Part shown: piece after piece, positions 8,415-18,600 of the stretch
How the letters are laid out: each line of letters opens with the position of its first letter
Numbering within the stretch: position 1 is the first letter of the stretch
Assembly (NCBI RefSeq): GCF_002902965.1
Contig: NZ_CP026106.1
Span: forward strand, 3,162,001-3,226,000
Length of the DNA stretch: 64,000 nt
Direction of reading: 5' to 3'
Source of the DNA: Paraburkholderia hospita
Lineage (GTDB): Bacteria > Pseudomonadota > Gammaproteobacteria > Burkholderiales > Burkholderiaceae
Made by a program: the position numbers and the translations under genes
Notes under the pieces: generated by a model
Seen by the model: the letters and a program-made list of their open reading frames with translations, nothing else
Told to the model about the DNA's origin: nothing
Database searches by the model: none

Positions 8415-11174
8415 ATGTCCGACATCCAGAAATACACGACTCTTTCTCAATCGGAATCAAGACTCGTGACGGGCAGACAAGCCTATTTCCTGGATGTATT
8501 GGGCGCCGGAAACGCAAACCAGTTGTCCGTGGTTGCGTTCGAAGCCGTCGAGCGCATCGGCGAGCCTTACCGCATTACCCTCACATTGACGCATCCGGAC
8601 CAGCTCGCCCGGTCTGACTACCTCGGCAAGGAGGCGACATTCTCGATCGTTCCCGCCGACGCGCAGCCTCGCAAGTTCTCCGGCTGGATCACCCGCTTCT
8701 CGAAGCTGAAGACCACGAAAGACTTCACGAGCTATGAGATCGTCGTCGAGGCGCATCTTTCGCGCCTCGCCTCGGTCCGCGCGAGCCGCGTCTACCAGCA
8801 TCAGACTGCACCCGAGATCATTGAGGCCGTGCTGCGAAAGCACGGTTTCCAGGGACATCAGTTTCGCTTCCGGTTACGTCGTCAATATCCGCAGCATGCT
8901 TTCAGAATGCAGTATCAGGTCAGCGATCTGGCTTATGTGCAGATGCTCATGCAGAAGGAAGGTATCTGGTGTCGCATTGCGGAGGACGAGCACGGTGATG
9001 TGGTGTATTTCTCAGATGATATTGATCACTATGTCTATCAGCCCCGCCTCAATGTGCCTTATCGCGAGACGGCCGGGCTGGAAGCCGGTGTGGAGACCGT
9101 CTATGGTCTGAGCACGCATGCCCATAGCGTTGCGCAGGGCTATACGGTTGCTGACTACAACCCGGATAAGGCGTGGGAGCGGTTCAAGGCCGACGCCAAT
9201 GTCGCAAGCGAGGACGCGACAACCTATGGCAAGCCGTATATTTATGGCACGAGTCATCTGGATGCCGACGGCGCGCGGTGGGAAGCGCAGTTGCGTCATG
9301 AAGCGGCGATTGCATGGCAGATTTTGTACGAGGGCGAGAGCAACGTCCTCGCGCTGCAACCCGCGCGCATCCTGCATGTCGATGCGCCGCTCGCCGATGC
9401 GCCTGACGGTCAGGTTATCGTTGAAGTAAGGCATCGCGGCGCGCGCGATGAGGCTTACACCAATTCCTTCAAGGCGATTCCTTCTGGACGACGAGTCCGG
9501 CTCAGGCTCGATGAAGACGCGTGGCCTCGTGTCACCGGCTCACTCAGCGCCCGCGTCACTTCGCCCGGTAAATACAAATATGCGTATCTGACGCAGCAAG
9601 GCTATTACGTCGTCCGTTTCGACCTGGATTTCGATGCATGGAATCCGGGCGGGGAAAGTGTGCCGCTGCGCCTCGCAAAGCCGTTTGCAGGCGCGCTGCA
9701 GACAGGGTTCCACTTTCCTGCGCTGGATGGGACGGAGGCCGTTGTCGAGTTTCGCGACGGGGATCCTGATAAGCCGTATATCGCGGCGTTTCATCACCAT
9801 AGCCAGGCGGTCGATCACGTTACCAGCGATGATCGTTGGCTCTCGCGCAATGTCATCCGTACGCAGTCGAATAACAAGCTGCGGATGGAGGATTGGGAGG
9901 GGCAGGAAGGCATCAAGCTGTCCACTGAGCATTCGGGGAAGAGCCAGCTCAATCTCGGGCATCTGGTCGATGCGAAGAAGCAGAAGCGGGGGGAAGGGTT
10001 TGAGCTGCGGACGTCCGGGTATGGGGCGATCCGGGGTGGGAAGGGGTTGTTTATATCGGCGGATGATCAGCCGGGGGCGGGTGGGCAGCAGCTTGATATG
10101 GAGACTGCCATGTCACAACTGGAGGAAGCGATTGTGGAACTCCGGACGTTGGCGAAGTCCGCACAAGCGGCCCAAGCGCTGCTTACCGACGTTACCAAGC
10201 AACAGCACATGCTGGAAGAACGAGTACGCGGTCTGAAAGCGTCCGTGCTCCTGGCAAGTGCGCCCGCGGGCATCGCACTGACAAGCGGCCAGCAACTCGT
10301 CGCAAGCTCCAACGATGACCTCACTCTTGTTACAGGAGCAAACGTCAACATCTTTGCTATGCAGAATGCGCAAGTCACGGCAGCCAATGCGGTCTGTCTG
10401 TTCGCGCAGGAGAGCGGAATGAAGTTCGTAGCGTCCAATGGAGACATATTAGGTCAAGCCCAACACGGCAAATTGATCCTCGGGTCGAGAGACGATATCG
10501 ACATTCAGAGCAACGACGGTAAGACCACTGTAGACGCGAAGAAGGGCATCACGCTGACAAGTGGGGGCGCCTATATCAAGCTCCACGCTGGCAGTATCGA
10601 ACTAGGTTGTCCCGGAGATATCACGCTCAAGTGCGGAAACTTCTCATGGGAGGGTCCAGCAAGCCTCCCGCAGTCGGAACGCATCTGGCCTGGTTCAATA
10701 CCTGCGGCGTTCAGCTCACGTGTAATTCTCGACAAACAACTTGACGAGTGGTTCGGTCAAGGATCCGATATTCCCTACCAGTTTATCGCCGATGACGGCA
10801 CTGCTCTCGCCAAAGGCAGCTTGGATGAATACGGAAGGACATCCAGAGTGTTCCATAAGAACAACGATCCACTGACCGTTCTGATCGGTCACAAGGACAA
10901 GTGGCTTCAGGTCGCTCATGAAGACAGCGATCACGGATGCGGGTGCGATCTTCATCCGTCATTTGATTTCTCTCCTGACACAGATCACGAAACGTCCGAA
11001 GCATCCGACGTTAGTGATTTCGAAAATCCGGGAATGCCATTACGAGCAAATCCGAACGGCGCATCAAGCCGCACTGCGCCCGATGCGGACGACGAACACC
11101 GTCATTTCGTTCTAAGACATCTCCTCAACAACGATCCCGAAGTTATGGGTGCTATCTCTGCTGCGGAGGACTGA
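8415..11174 (+). CDS. vgrG: T6SS spike protein VgrG (TssI) with C-terminal extension
   Basis: This 919-residue protein trimerises into the spike at the tip of the Hcp tube and carries cargo. The N-terminal gp27-like part (residues 1 to about 400) and gp5-like OB fold lead to DUF2345, from about residue 560 to 750, with repeats such as GITLTSGGAYIKL that form the beta-prism. A further extension of about 160 residues follows. It includes a small beta domain (PYQFIADDGTALAKGSLDE, then G-x-T) of the kind often found on VgrGs as an adaptor, then a Cys-containing stretch (HGCGCDLHP) and an acidic tail. Base composition falls markedly in the 3' third compared with the 5' part. The cargo genes follow immediately. 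Confidence 0.96.
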   Translation: MSDIQKYTTLSQSESRLVTGRQAYFLDVLGAGNANQLSVVAFEAVERIGEPYRITLTLTHPDQLARSDYLGKEATFSIVPADAQPRKFSGWITRFSKLKTTKDFTSYEIVVEAHLSRLASVRASRVYQHQTAPEIIEAVLRKHGFQGHQFRFRLRRQYPQHAFRMQYQVSDLAYVQMLMQKEGIWCRIAEDEHGDVVYFSDDIDHYVYQPRLNVPYRETAGLEAGVETVYGLSTHAHSVAQGYTVADYNPDKAWERFKADANVASEDATTYGKPYIYGTSHLDADGARWEAQLRHEAAIAWQILYEGESNVLALQPARILHVDAPLADAPDGQVIVEVRHRGARDEAYTNSFKAIPSGRRVRLRLDEDAWPRVTGSLSARVTSPGKYKYAYLTQQGYYVVRFDLDFDAWNPGGESVPLRLAKPFAGALQTGFHFPALDGTEAVVEFRDGDPDKPYIAAFHHHSQAVDHVTSDDRWLSRNVIRTQSNNKLRMEDWEGQEGIKLSTEHSGKSQLNLGHLVDAKKQKRGEGFELRTSGYGAIRGGKGLFISADDQPGAGGQQLDMETAMSQLEEAIVELRTLAKSAQAAQALLTDVTKQQHMLEERVRGLKASVLLASAPAGIALTSGQQLVASSNDDLTLVTGANVNIFAMQNAQVTAANAVCLFAQESGMKFVASNGDILGQAQHGKLILGSRDDIDIQSNDGKTTVDAKKGITLTSGGAYIKLHAGSIELGCPGDITLKCGNFSWEGPASLPQSERIWPGSIPAAFSSRVILDKQLDEWFGQGSDIPYQFIADDGTALAKGSLDEYGRTSRVFHKNNDPLTVLIGHKDKWLQVAHEDSDHGCGCDLHPSFDFSPDTDHETSEASDVSDFENPGMPLRANPNGASSRTAPDADDEHRHFVLRHLLNNDPEVMGAISAAED

Positions 11175-11177
11175 GCC

Positions 11178-11723
11178 ATGTCAGCAAAAATTCGATCGGG
11201 ACGTGTCCTGCTGGTTGCGTTGCTTATCTCCCGAATAGCTTTCGCGGGTGACACGACGCTGCCGACGCGACTGACACTATCCAATGGAAGCAACGAAGTT
11301 CGAGTTCACGACATAAAGATTCTTGTAATCAAGGCTTTGGTTTCGACGGGCAATGCACATAGCTTCGAAACATACACGAGCTTTACTGTCCCTAGCGATC
11401 CGCATGAGGATTGGCAACAGATACTGGTCGATAACCCAGACGGGGATGCGGAAAGTTTCAGATCAATCGAATCTGCCGACTCCAACGTGCAATCCGTCGC
11501 GATGGTTCGCGAGAACGACACTTTGTCCGTCGTACAAGCGCGAAAAATTGGACTCAAGCCGCCCGATCTATATCTCAAGAACGCACGAGTCACGTTCACT
11601 GTTTACCGATTTAATGGCGACACTCGCGATTATCCAAGGTTCGTGCGCGAGCGAACCGGCATAAGCGCAGAGACATATCTGAATGCCAGCGACGCACTCG
11701 ATAAGGAATTCCTTCGCAGATAG
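11178..11723 (+). CDS. secreted protein of unknown function, candidate immunity protein 1
   Basis: This 181-residue protein has a clear Sec signal peptide (VLLVALLISRIAFA, then GD) and so should be periplasmic. I do not recognise the mature domain. It lies three bases after vgrG and 12 bases before the LysM-M15 effector gene, in DNA of lower GC than the core T6SS genes. A periplasmic protein encoded beside a peptidoglycan-targeting effector is a natural candidate immunity factor, but that is an argument from context. It could instead be an accessory or adaptor protein. Confidence 0.7.
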   Translation: MSAKIRSGRVLLVALLISRIAFAGDTTLPTRLTLSNGSNEVRVHDIKILVIKALVSTGNAHSFETYTSFTVPSDPHEDWQQILVDNPDGDAESFRSIESADSNVQSVAMVRENDTLSVVQARKIGLKPPDLYLKNARVTFTVYRFNGDTRDYPRFVRERTGISAETYLNASDALDKEFLRR

Positions 11724-11735
11724 GCGTGATTTTCC

Positions 11736-13478
11736 ATGTTTACTAAAGCAACTTACGACCGCGAAAATAAAACTGTGCATTACTTCGACGAAGACGGCAA
11801 CGAAACCCTCTACGTCGGAGGCTCGTTTGCATGGCGCACGAACAATCCGGGAAATCTGACCAAGCCGGGTAGCTACGTCATGCCGGATGCGATCGGGTAT
11901 GCACAAAGAACGAGCAATTCCCGAAGCCTGTTCGTGATATTTTCGGATGCCGCCGCAGGCCATCGAGCTCATCTGAACGTCGTCAGGCGCATCTACGGCA
12001 ATAGCACAGTCGCCGGGATGATTGCCAAATATGCGCCACCAACGGAAAACGACACACAGGCTTATATTGATCACGTGACGTCTGCTGCCAACGTGTCGCC
12101 GACGGACGTCGTCAGTACACTCAGCAACGACAAGCTTGATGCTGTCTCTGCTGCGATGGAAAAGCAGGAAGGCTTCGTTCCCGGTGTCATCAAGCAGCTC
12201 GGCAAGCCCGCGCGGGTGACCCTGCTCGACCGGTCGCACAATCCGGTTCCAAACCAGAAGCTGCACATCAAGACTGCTGACACAACGATCATCGCGCAAA
12301 CCGACCAGTTCGGAGCATTGCCGTTGCTCCACGCTAGCCTGATAGCGGGTGACATCAGTCTCTACTTTTCTCGCGAAAGGGATGATATCGAGCACATTGG
12401 CGACATCATCGTTAGTGACTTGAAGGATTTGTATACTTTCGTAGCGCCCTATTTACTGATTTCCGCCAGGCCACAGCTCCATAAAACCGAAGTTCGGGCT
12501 CGCCCACGAGTTCATATCGTTCGTCCCCACGAAACACTTGGCGGTATCGCCTCTCAATATGGAACGACCGTGGACGCCATGGTCCGCGAAAATCATCTCT
12601 CGAGCCCGGACCGAATCTATGTACGGCAGCATTTAAAGATCCCGTCGGTTACTCAGCCTGAACGCCCCTCACGGTCGCAGGAACCCCAGCCCGATAACCA
12701 GACGCACTGGACGAAGGGCAAAGGCACACTGTCGTCCTCGCCGAAAGTGGCTCACAGCACTCCGTCCGGTAAAACGGCCTCAACCAACACCTCCTCGACC
12801 ACCGTCAATTCTCGCCCCAACTCCACAAGACATGACGCGCACGTCACAGTGAACGACAGCGTGGCGCATCAAAGAAACTCAAACGGTCATCCAGAAACCG
12901 TAGTCAGCTCAACGACACGCGAATTGAGCAGCAAAAAGTGGTGCGCACAGTTTCCCGGCAGCGCATCAATCGATTCTTTGAATGCAAAATTCAGATCAAA
13001 GGCTTCTGGGTTCATAGACGCCCTTAAAAGTGCCGGTGTTTCCGTCAGGATCAATGCCGCGCTGCGTCCGAACGAGCGCTCATACTTGATGCATAGCGCC
13101 TTTAACATTGCAAAGGGTGCTATCGATCCCGACAAGGTCCAACCTTATGCGAATGTGAACATTGACTGGGTACACCGCAAGGAATCAGGGGATATCGATC
13201 TCCAGGCGTCAAAAAAGGCCGCACAAGAGATGTGCGCGGGCTACGGAATTAATCCGTTTAGCAGCAGGCAAAAGGTCGCACGTCCTGAGACTTCGCGTCA
13301 CAACTTCGGTGCTGCTGTCGACCTTAACATTTCAAACTTTGCCGGCAAAAAGGTAAAGGACGCAACGGGTGACGAGATAGAAGTTAAGTCCTTCAAGGAC
13401 CTGACTGCGATCGGCGCAACTTACGGTGTGAACTATTATTCCGGCGAAAACATGCACTGGTCCGACACGGGCCACTAA
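11736..13478 (+). CDS. LysM and M15-peptidase T6SS effector candidate
   Basis: This 580-residue protein is probably delivered by the adjacent VgrG to cut peptidoglycan peptides in rival bacteria. Residues 25-150 carry a WRTNNPGNL...AIGYAQ...FVIFSDAAAGHRA pattern that I associate with the P5/NNPGN-type domain of phage and T6SS lytic proteins. Residues 157-215 resemble a small Ig or transthyretin-like fold. Residues 258-303 are a LysM motif (HIVRPHETLGGIASQYGTT). A Ser/Thr-rich linker spans about 304-398. Residues 400-580 match M15 zinc peptidases of the VanY/Ply500 type, with ligands His522 and Asp529 in SRHNFGAAVDL and His574 with catalytic Glu571 in ENMHW. There is no signal peptide, which fits T6SS delivery. 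Bond specificity (D,D or L,D) cannot be read from the sequence. Confidence 0.85.
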   Translation: MFTKATYDRENKTVHYFDEDGNETLYVGGSFAWRTNNPGNLTKPGSYVMPDAIGYAQRTSNSRSLFVIFSDAAAGHRAHLNVVRRIYGNSTVAGMIAKYAPPTENDTQAYIDHVTSAANVSPTDVVSTLSNDKLDAVSAAMEKQEGFVPGVIKQLGKPARVTLLDRSHNPVPNQKLHIKTADTTIIAQTDQFGALPLLHASLIAGDISLYFSRERDDIEHIGDIIVSDLKDLYTFVAPYLLISARPQLHKTEVRARPRVHIVRPHETLGGIASQYGTTVDAMVRENHLSSPDRIYVRQHLKIPSVTQPERPSRSQEPQPDNQTHWTKGKGTLSSSPKVAHSTPSGKTASTNTSSTTVNSRPNSTRHDAHVTVNDSVAHQRNSNGHPETVVSSTTRELSSKKWCAQFPGSASIDSLNAKFRSKASGFIDALKSAGVSVRINAALRPNERSYLMHSAFNIAKGAIDPDKVQPYANVNIDWVHRKESGDIDLQASKKAAQEMCAGYGINPFSSRQKVARPETSRHNFGAAVDLNISNFAGKKVKDATGDEIEVKSFKDLTAIGATYGVNYYSGENMHWSDTGH

Positions 13479-13492
13479 AGGATTGATAAAAC

Positions 13493-14095
13493 ATGAAAAA
13501 ATATGTTGTTCTGCTTATCCTGATCGCTTGTGAAATGGTTCACGCCGAGCCCCCAGTTGTCGGTCTGTGGGAGCAATTCCGTCCGTCCGGAGACGGTATT
13601 GAAAAGAGTCAGCACCGCGTTGATTTCATCTTTACCAATAAGCCGGTCGCGATAGGTACTGTATTTAGCGCAATAAGTGACGCCGGCACCAAGGTTCGCA
13701 TTCTTTGTTGCGTCCAGACACAATCCACAACACATATGGATCTATCGAAGTTGCTTTCGAAATACAAGCTAACCGCCGACGACACAAGTCACTTAAAGAC
13801 TATCAAGGGCTTGGATTACGTTTACGAAGGCAAAATTGTTTCCGAGCGAAATCAGAATCGCAATATGCGCGATTTGATCGAAAACACCAACAACCCGGAC
13901 GATCAATCACCCTACTCCTCGGCGATTGTCGCCGGTGATCTTCGCAATCTTGAATTCTCCGCGAAAGGCTTCAAGCTTGATGGTCATGCCGTGACCTTTG
14001 AATCGATCATTGATTCCAGCCTCGATGTCACACGTTACGAGTTCAAGCTCGATGGACAGCGTGCTCGTTTCACTGAGAGCAATTTCCCTGACTAG
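13493..14095 (+). CDS. secreted protein of unknown function, candidate immunity protein 2
   Basis: This 200-residue protein has an N-terminal signal peptide (YVVLLILIACEMVHA, then EP) and is predicted to be periplasmic. I do not recognise the fold. Adjacent Cys residues (ILCCVQT) occur near residue 72. It starts 14 bases after the effector stop codon, the usual place for a cognate immunity gene, and it is low in GC like its neighbours. Of the two small exported proteins flanking the effector, this one is the stronger immunity candidate because effector-then-immunity is the common order. Confidence 0.7.
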   Translation: MKKYVVLLILIACEMVHAEPPVVGLWEQFRPSGDGIEKSQHRVDFIFTNKPVAIGTVFSAISDAGTKVRILCCVQTQSTTHMDLSKLLSKYKLTADDTSHLKTIKGLDYVYEGKIVSERNQNRNMRDLIENTNNPDDQSPYSSAIVAGDLRNLEFSAKGFKLDGHAVTFESIIDSSLDVTRYEFKLDGQRARFTESNFPD

Positions 14096-14108
14096 AGGAC
14101 TCGCAGAG

Positions 14109-14366
14109 ATGACTGGTATCGTTCGAAAAGGAGATCGATTGAGTTCCGGCGGCGAGGTGCTTTCGGGAGCCTCTACGTGCCAATTCATGAGGAAATCGGT
14201 TGCCCGCGCGGGAGACCCCGTTTTTTGCCCGACGCATGGAAACAATCGGATCGCCCAGGCGACCGCAAGGGCACGCATATATGGCAAATCGATAGCCCGC
14301 CACGGAGATCTCTGCGAGTGCGGCTGTTATTTAATCTCGTCTTTGCCCGGTAGCGGACGTCGGTGA
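14109..14366 (+). CDS. PAAR-domain T6SS spike-tip protein
   Basis: This 85-residue PAAR protein should cap the VgrG trimer. It shows the alternating Gly-rich and His/Cys pattern of the family: RKGDRLSSGGEVLSG, RAGDPVFCPTHGNN, IARHGDLCECGCYL. The conserved Cys/His residues probably bind the single zinc ion at the tip. I chose the ATG at 14109, where PAAR homology begins, over an upstream ATG in frame that would add 37 unrelated residues overlapping the previous gene. There is no effector extension, so it is a bare tip. One base separates its stop from the next ATG. Confidence 0.88.
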   Translation: MTGIVRKGDRLSSGGEVLSGASTCQFMRKSVARAGDPVFCPTHGNNRIAQATARARIYGKSIARHGDLCECGCYLISSLPGSGRR

Positions 14367-14367
14367 T

Positions 14368-15675
14368 ATGTCTGTCAAGTTTCCCGTCTTTCCGCCTAAA
14401 TCCGTTGAACCCGAGAAGCCACCGTCCAAGTTCATCTGGGTGCCTATCTTTCTGGCTTTGACGCTGGCCGGAATTGCCGCCACAGTCTTCTCATGGCCAA
14501 ATCGGCAATCGACTCACACGGTTTGGTTTTGGGTTTGGATAGTCATCTATCCCGTTCTGAGCGCGACGTTCATCGTGTCACGTTGTTTCAGTTTTTATGA
14601 GGGACGTCGCCTGGATGCTCAAGCGTGGAATAGTGCACGCAAACGTTACATTGAACACGCGTTCGATCTGGCCAGCGTGCCGATGTCCGTCCTGGAGGCG
14701 ACATTCGTCGCCATTGAAGACGAAAACAACGCGCTGACGGCTTTGTTAAACGGAGAGCTTGCTCTCAAGGCGCAGTCGTCCATTGCCGATGCAGGCACTA
14801 TCACGGCCCGCTGGCTTAAGCCAAACGAACTCGAACATGAGACGTGGGAGCGTGGGCCGGACACAAACCGCCAAAAGGACGTACTGAAATGGGTGTTGCG
14901 ACGATTACTTGACCGGACATCGCCCGTCATTTCGCAAATACCATCTGAAGTTCCGTTGAGGGTGAATCTACAGGTATTTGCGGATGCACTGCGAGTTGAT
15001 GTGTCGACGGTCTGGAGTGAAATCTGGGCAGAGCGCAAGCTTCGGCCGGCGCCTATCAATATCGAATGCGCGCCTTTATCTAGTGTCGAGTCGTGGCTGG
15101 ATAGCAATGATTTTGCATTGAAGCGAAGCGCCATCCTCCTTGTCTCAGTCAACCTAAACAAAATACTCAGCGAAAACCCACCTCAAAACAGCGCCGAAGC
15201 AGGCGTGATGCTGCTTGTGGCGCATCAGAACGCGGTCGCCAAGTGTATCAAGCCACCCATTGCGTTGTTGCATCGACCGTCACGGGGCCGCCATCCGGAT
15301 ACCCTTGCTCGCGCGGTCCGCTACGCACTGCGGTGGGGCAAAACTCAAGCGAGTTCAATCGGCAATCTATGGCTGACAGGCATTGGGGAAGCAACATCTG
15401 TCACCGTGCACCACGCGCTAAGTCAAGTAGGTGTGAGGGCCGATCGGAGCGGCCCGCTTCCCGAGATTGACGTTGAGCGAGTAGTAGGACACGCCGGCGT
15501 CGCAGCTCCGTGGCTATCGGTCGCGCTCGCCATCGAGATGATCAAAAAAACTGCGCTTCCTCAGTTGGTCATGCTGCAACACGATGGAATCTTCTCGATG
15601 GTTGTCGTTGCACCACCGCCGTCAGACGACGTCAAGCAACACCAAACAAAAAATGAACCGAAAATTCAAGATTGA
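14368..15675 (+). CDS. T6SS-cluster membrane protein of unknown function
   Basis: This 435-residue protein has two N-terminal membrane helices (about residues 23-43 and 52-73) and a large soluble part. I do not recognise a named domain. It overlaps the tssM start by 23 bases, so the two are likely co-translated. Its topology resembles the N-terminal part of TssM: two helices, then a soluble domain. A role beside TssM in the membrane complex is plausible but inferred. GC is lower than in the 3' part of tssM. Confidence 0.7.
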   Translation: MSVKFPVFPPKSVEPEKPPSKFIWVPIFLALTLAGIAATVFSWPNRQSTHTVWFWVWIVIYPVLSATFIVSRCFSFYEGRRLDAQAWNSARKRYIEHAFDLASVPMSVLEATFVAIEDENNALTALLNGELALKAQSSIADAGTITARWLKPNELEHETWERGPDTNRQKDVLKWVLRRLLDRTSPVISQIPSEVPLRVNLQVFADALRVDVSTVWSEIWAERKLRPAPINIECAPLSSVESWLDSNDFALKRSAILLVSVNLNKILSENPPQNSAEAGVMLLVAHQNAVAKCIKPPIALLHRPSRGRHPDTLARAVRYALRWGKTQASSIGNLWLTGIGEATSVTVHHALSQVGVRADRSGPLPEIDVERVVGHAGVAAPWLSVALAIEMIKKTALPQLVMLQHDGIFSMVVVAPPPSDDVKQHQTKNEPKIQD

Positions 15676-18600
15676 TGTTCTAGGGTCACTGTTACTGGTT
15701 GTGCTACCCGGTGTCTTTATCTGGTTCCAAGGCGATCGATTTGGCATGTCGACAGAGGCCCGATCACTTGCCGTTGCGGCCCTGTGTTTCCTGTTGGTCG
15801 TTTTTCTTCTCGTCTTCAGCTTTGAGGATTCGTCGCGTCCCGTGCGGGCGTCACGCCGCATTGAACGATGGGTTTCAGAGAACATCGGAATGCATGGAAA
15901 GAAACAGCCCGACATGACGGGTCCTGGCTATCGCGACCCCTATTCTTTAGAGAGGTTCAAAGAAAATATTGATATCTTTGCTGGCCGTGGTAAGCGCGAC
16001 CGGCGCCCCCTGCTTCTTCTCATCGATGACGTAGAGCCGCGCAGTGAATCATCCGCGCTACTTGGCGAATGCATGTGGACAATCTGCGATGACTATATCG
16101 TCCTGAGAGGTAAATTGGCGTCTAATGGCCGGTTGGACGCACTATGGCTTAGTGACCTGCATCGCCTCCGTCGCAGAGTCGACGCGATCGTCCTTGCAAG
16201 CGCGGCACAGACCGATGCGATGGTTCAGCAGTTACCTGGCGCAATTGCAATGAAACTCGCACAGGTCACCAAGAGACTACGTTGGTCGCCCCCTGTGTAC
16301 GTGGTTGAATGGCCTAACTTGTCCATGTCCCGTTCGCCGGCGATTACCGTCGTCGGTTGCGAGTTTTCGAAATCCGTCGATGCCGGCGTCATCGAATCAT
16401 CGCTTCGCGAACTAAATAAGACTCTCGTCAACTTAAGCATTTCGAAATTGTGCGAGAGCATCGGAGATCGCTATGCAGCCGAGCTATCCAGTTACCTCGG
16501 CGAACGCATCACCACACTATCATCACTGATTGCAGGCATCAAGGCGCGCGCTCACCACTCTCTCGACATACGTGGTGTATTCTTCGCCCCATCGTCACAG
16601 AAGTTGGTCTACGGGAAACCTGAAGAAGCGGGCCGGGCCGACGCCTCTCTCTGGCACCATCTCGCCACCGACGCCCTTCGCATCGGCGGCCACCGCATCG
16701 GCCTGCACCCCGTCACCGTTTTCTCGGCACTGGTATTGGGCGCAGTCGCACTATGGACCACGGGCCTGCTCCTTTCCGCCGCCACCAACGCCCACGACCT
16801 CGTCCTCACCAGCGAAGCCGTGCGCAACCTGGACACCGCACAGGACTCCGCCGCGCGTCTGCGCAACCTGCTTGCACTCCAGCAACGCGTCGCAGTGTAT
16901 GAAGACCGCATCCAGCACCACACGCCGCTTCAAACCCGCTTCGGCCTGAACCACGATGCACAAACACTCGCCGCCGTCTGGAAGCCCTACTCACGCGCCG
17001 CCCGCGACACGCTGATCACACCCGTACGGCAGAACCTCGAAGCGCAACTGGTCGATCTGAACCAGATGCAGACCACCCAGCTCGATAACCAGACGAGCCA
17101 GCTTGCGCAGGACGGTCACAAGGCGTTGAAGACCTATCTGATGATGTCGGAGCCCGCACACACCGATCCGTCCTTCATGACGCCGTTGCTGCCGCACTAC
17201 TGGGACATGGCCGCCGACCTGCCGCCAGGCGAGAAGCTCGACCTCTCGCAGCGCCTGCTCGGCTTCTACGCCGATCACCTGAAGCAGCATCCCGAATGGC
17301 ACATCGATGCCCGCGACGACCTCATCAGCGGCTCACGTCAGACACTGCTCGCCGTGATCGGCGTAAAGAACTCCGAAGACACGATCTATCAGGACATCGT
17401 CGCGTCCGTCGGCAGGAAGTACCCGGACCAGACGCTGGCCTCTCTGACAGCAGGCACTGACACACGCGGCCTGTTCCGCACCTCAGCCTCGGTTCCCGGC
17501 GTATTCACGCGAGAGGCATGGGAAGGCACGATCGCGCAGTCCATCGACGATGCCGCAAAACACAACGGCACCGCCAGCGACTGGGTGCTCGCCGGCGCCA
17601 ACACAACAAGCGGAACGCAGCAAACGCAGACCGCCTCGTCACCTGAGACCCTGAAGGCCGCACTCACCAGCCACTACTTCGCCGACTACGCCGAACACTG
17701 GCAGGCCTTCATGAACACGATCCAGTGGGAGAGCGCACCGTCGATGCCCGCCGCCATCGGCCAGCTCAAGGCCATGGCTGACGCGCGCCAGTCGCCACTG
17801 ATCGCGCTGATGAAGTCGCTCGAGTATCAGGGCGGCGCAGGCGCCCAGAAAACCTCGTTGTCCGACACGCTCGTCACTAAGGCGCAGAACATCTTCGGCG
17901 GCAGCAAAGCCGATGAACCGCAGGCGGCCCGTCCCGATCCCGCGGGACCGCTCGGACCGTCCTTCGGCCCTGTGCTGCGCCTCGTCGCACAGGCCAACGG
18001 CAGCGACGCGCCGTCATCGAGCAACAAAACGGCAGGCGCCTACAGCGACCTGAGCCTGCAACGCTATCTCGAACGCGTCACGACGTTGCGGCTGCGGCTA
18101 CAGCAGATCGGCGACAGCCCCGACGCCGACGCACAGGCGAGACAGGTCGCACAAACCCTCTTCCAGGGCAAGGGCTCCGAACTGGCCGACACGCAGTCCT
18201 ACGCCCGCCTGATCGCCGCGAGCCTCGGCGCGCAATGGGCGGGGATGGGCGATGCGTTGTTCGTGCGCCCTGTCGCGCAGGCCTTGCAGACTGTCTTGCA
18301 GCCCGCCCAGGCGAGCCTGAACGAAGCCTGGCAGCAGAGCATCGTCTCGGCATGGAACCGCTCGTTCGCGGGACGCTATCCCTTCGCCAGCACCGCCAAC
18401 GACGCCTCGCTGCCCGAACTCGCGCGCTTCCTGCGACCGCAAGGCGGCCTGATCTCCGCGTTTCTCGCGAGCCAGCTCGCGGGCGTGCTGGAGTTGCAGG
18501 GCGATCAATGGATGCCCGTCACCACGGCAACGTCCTCGCTCGTCTTCGATCCTTCGTTCCTTACCGCTATCAACACGCTGCAACGCATCGCAGGGCACCT

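Noticed and set aside
11736..13478. Prophage endolysin
   Set aside because: LysM and M15 domains occur in phage lysins, but no phage genes are near and the gene sits between vgrG and a PAAR gene.
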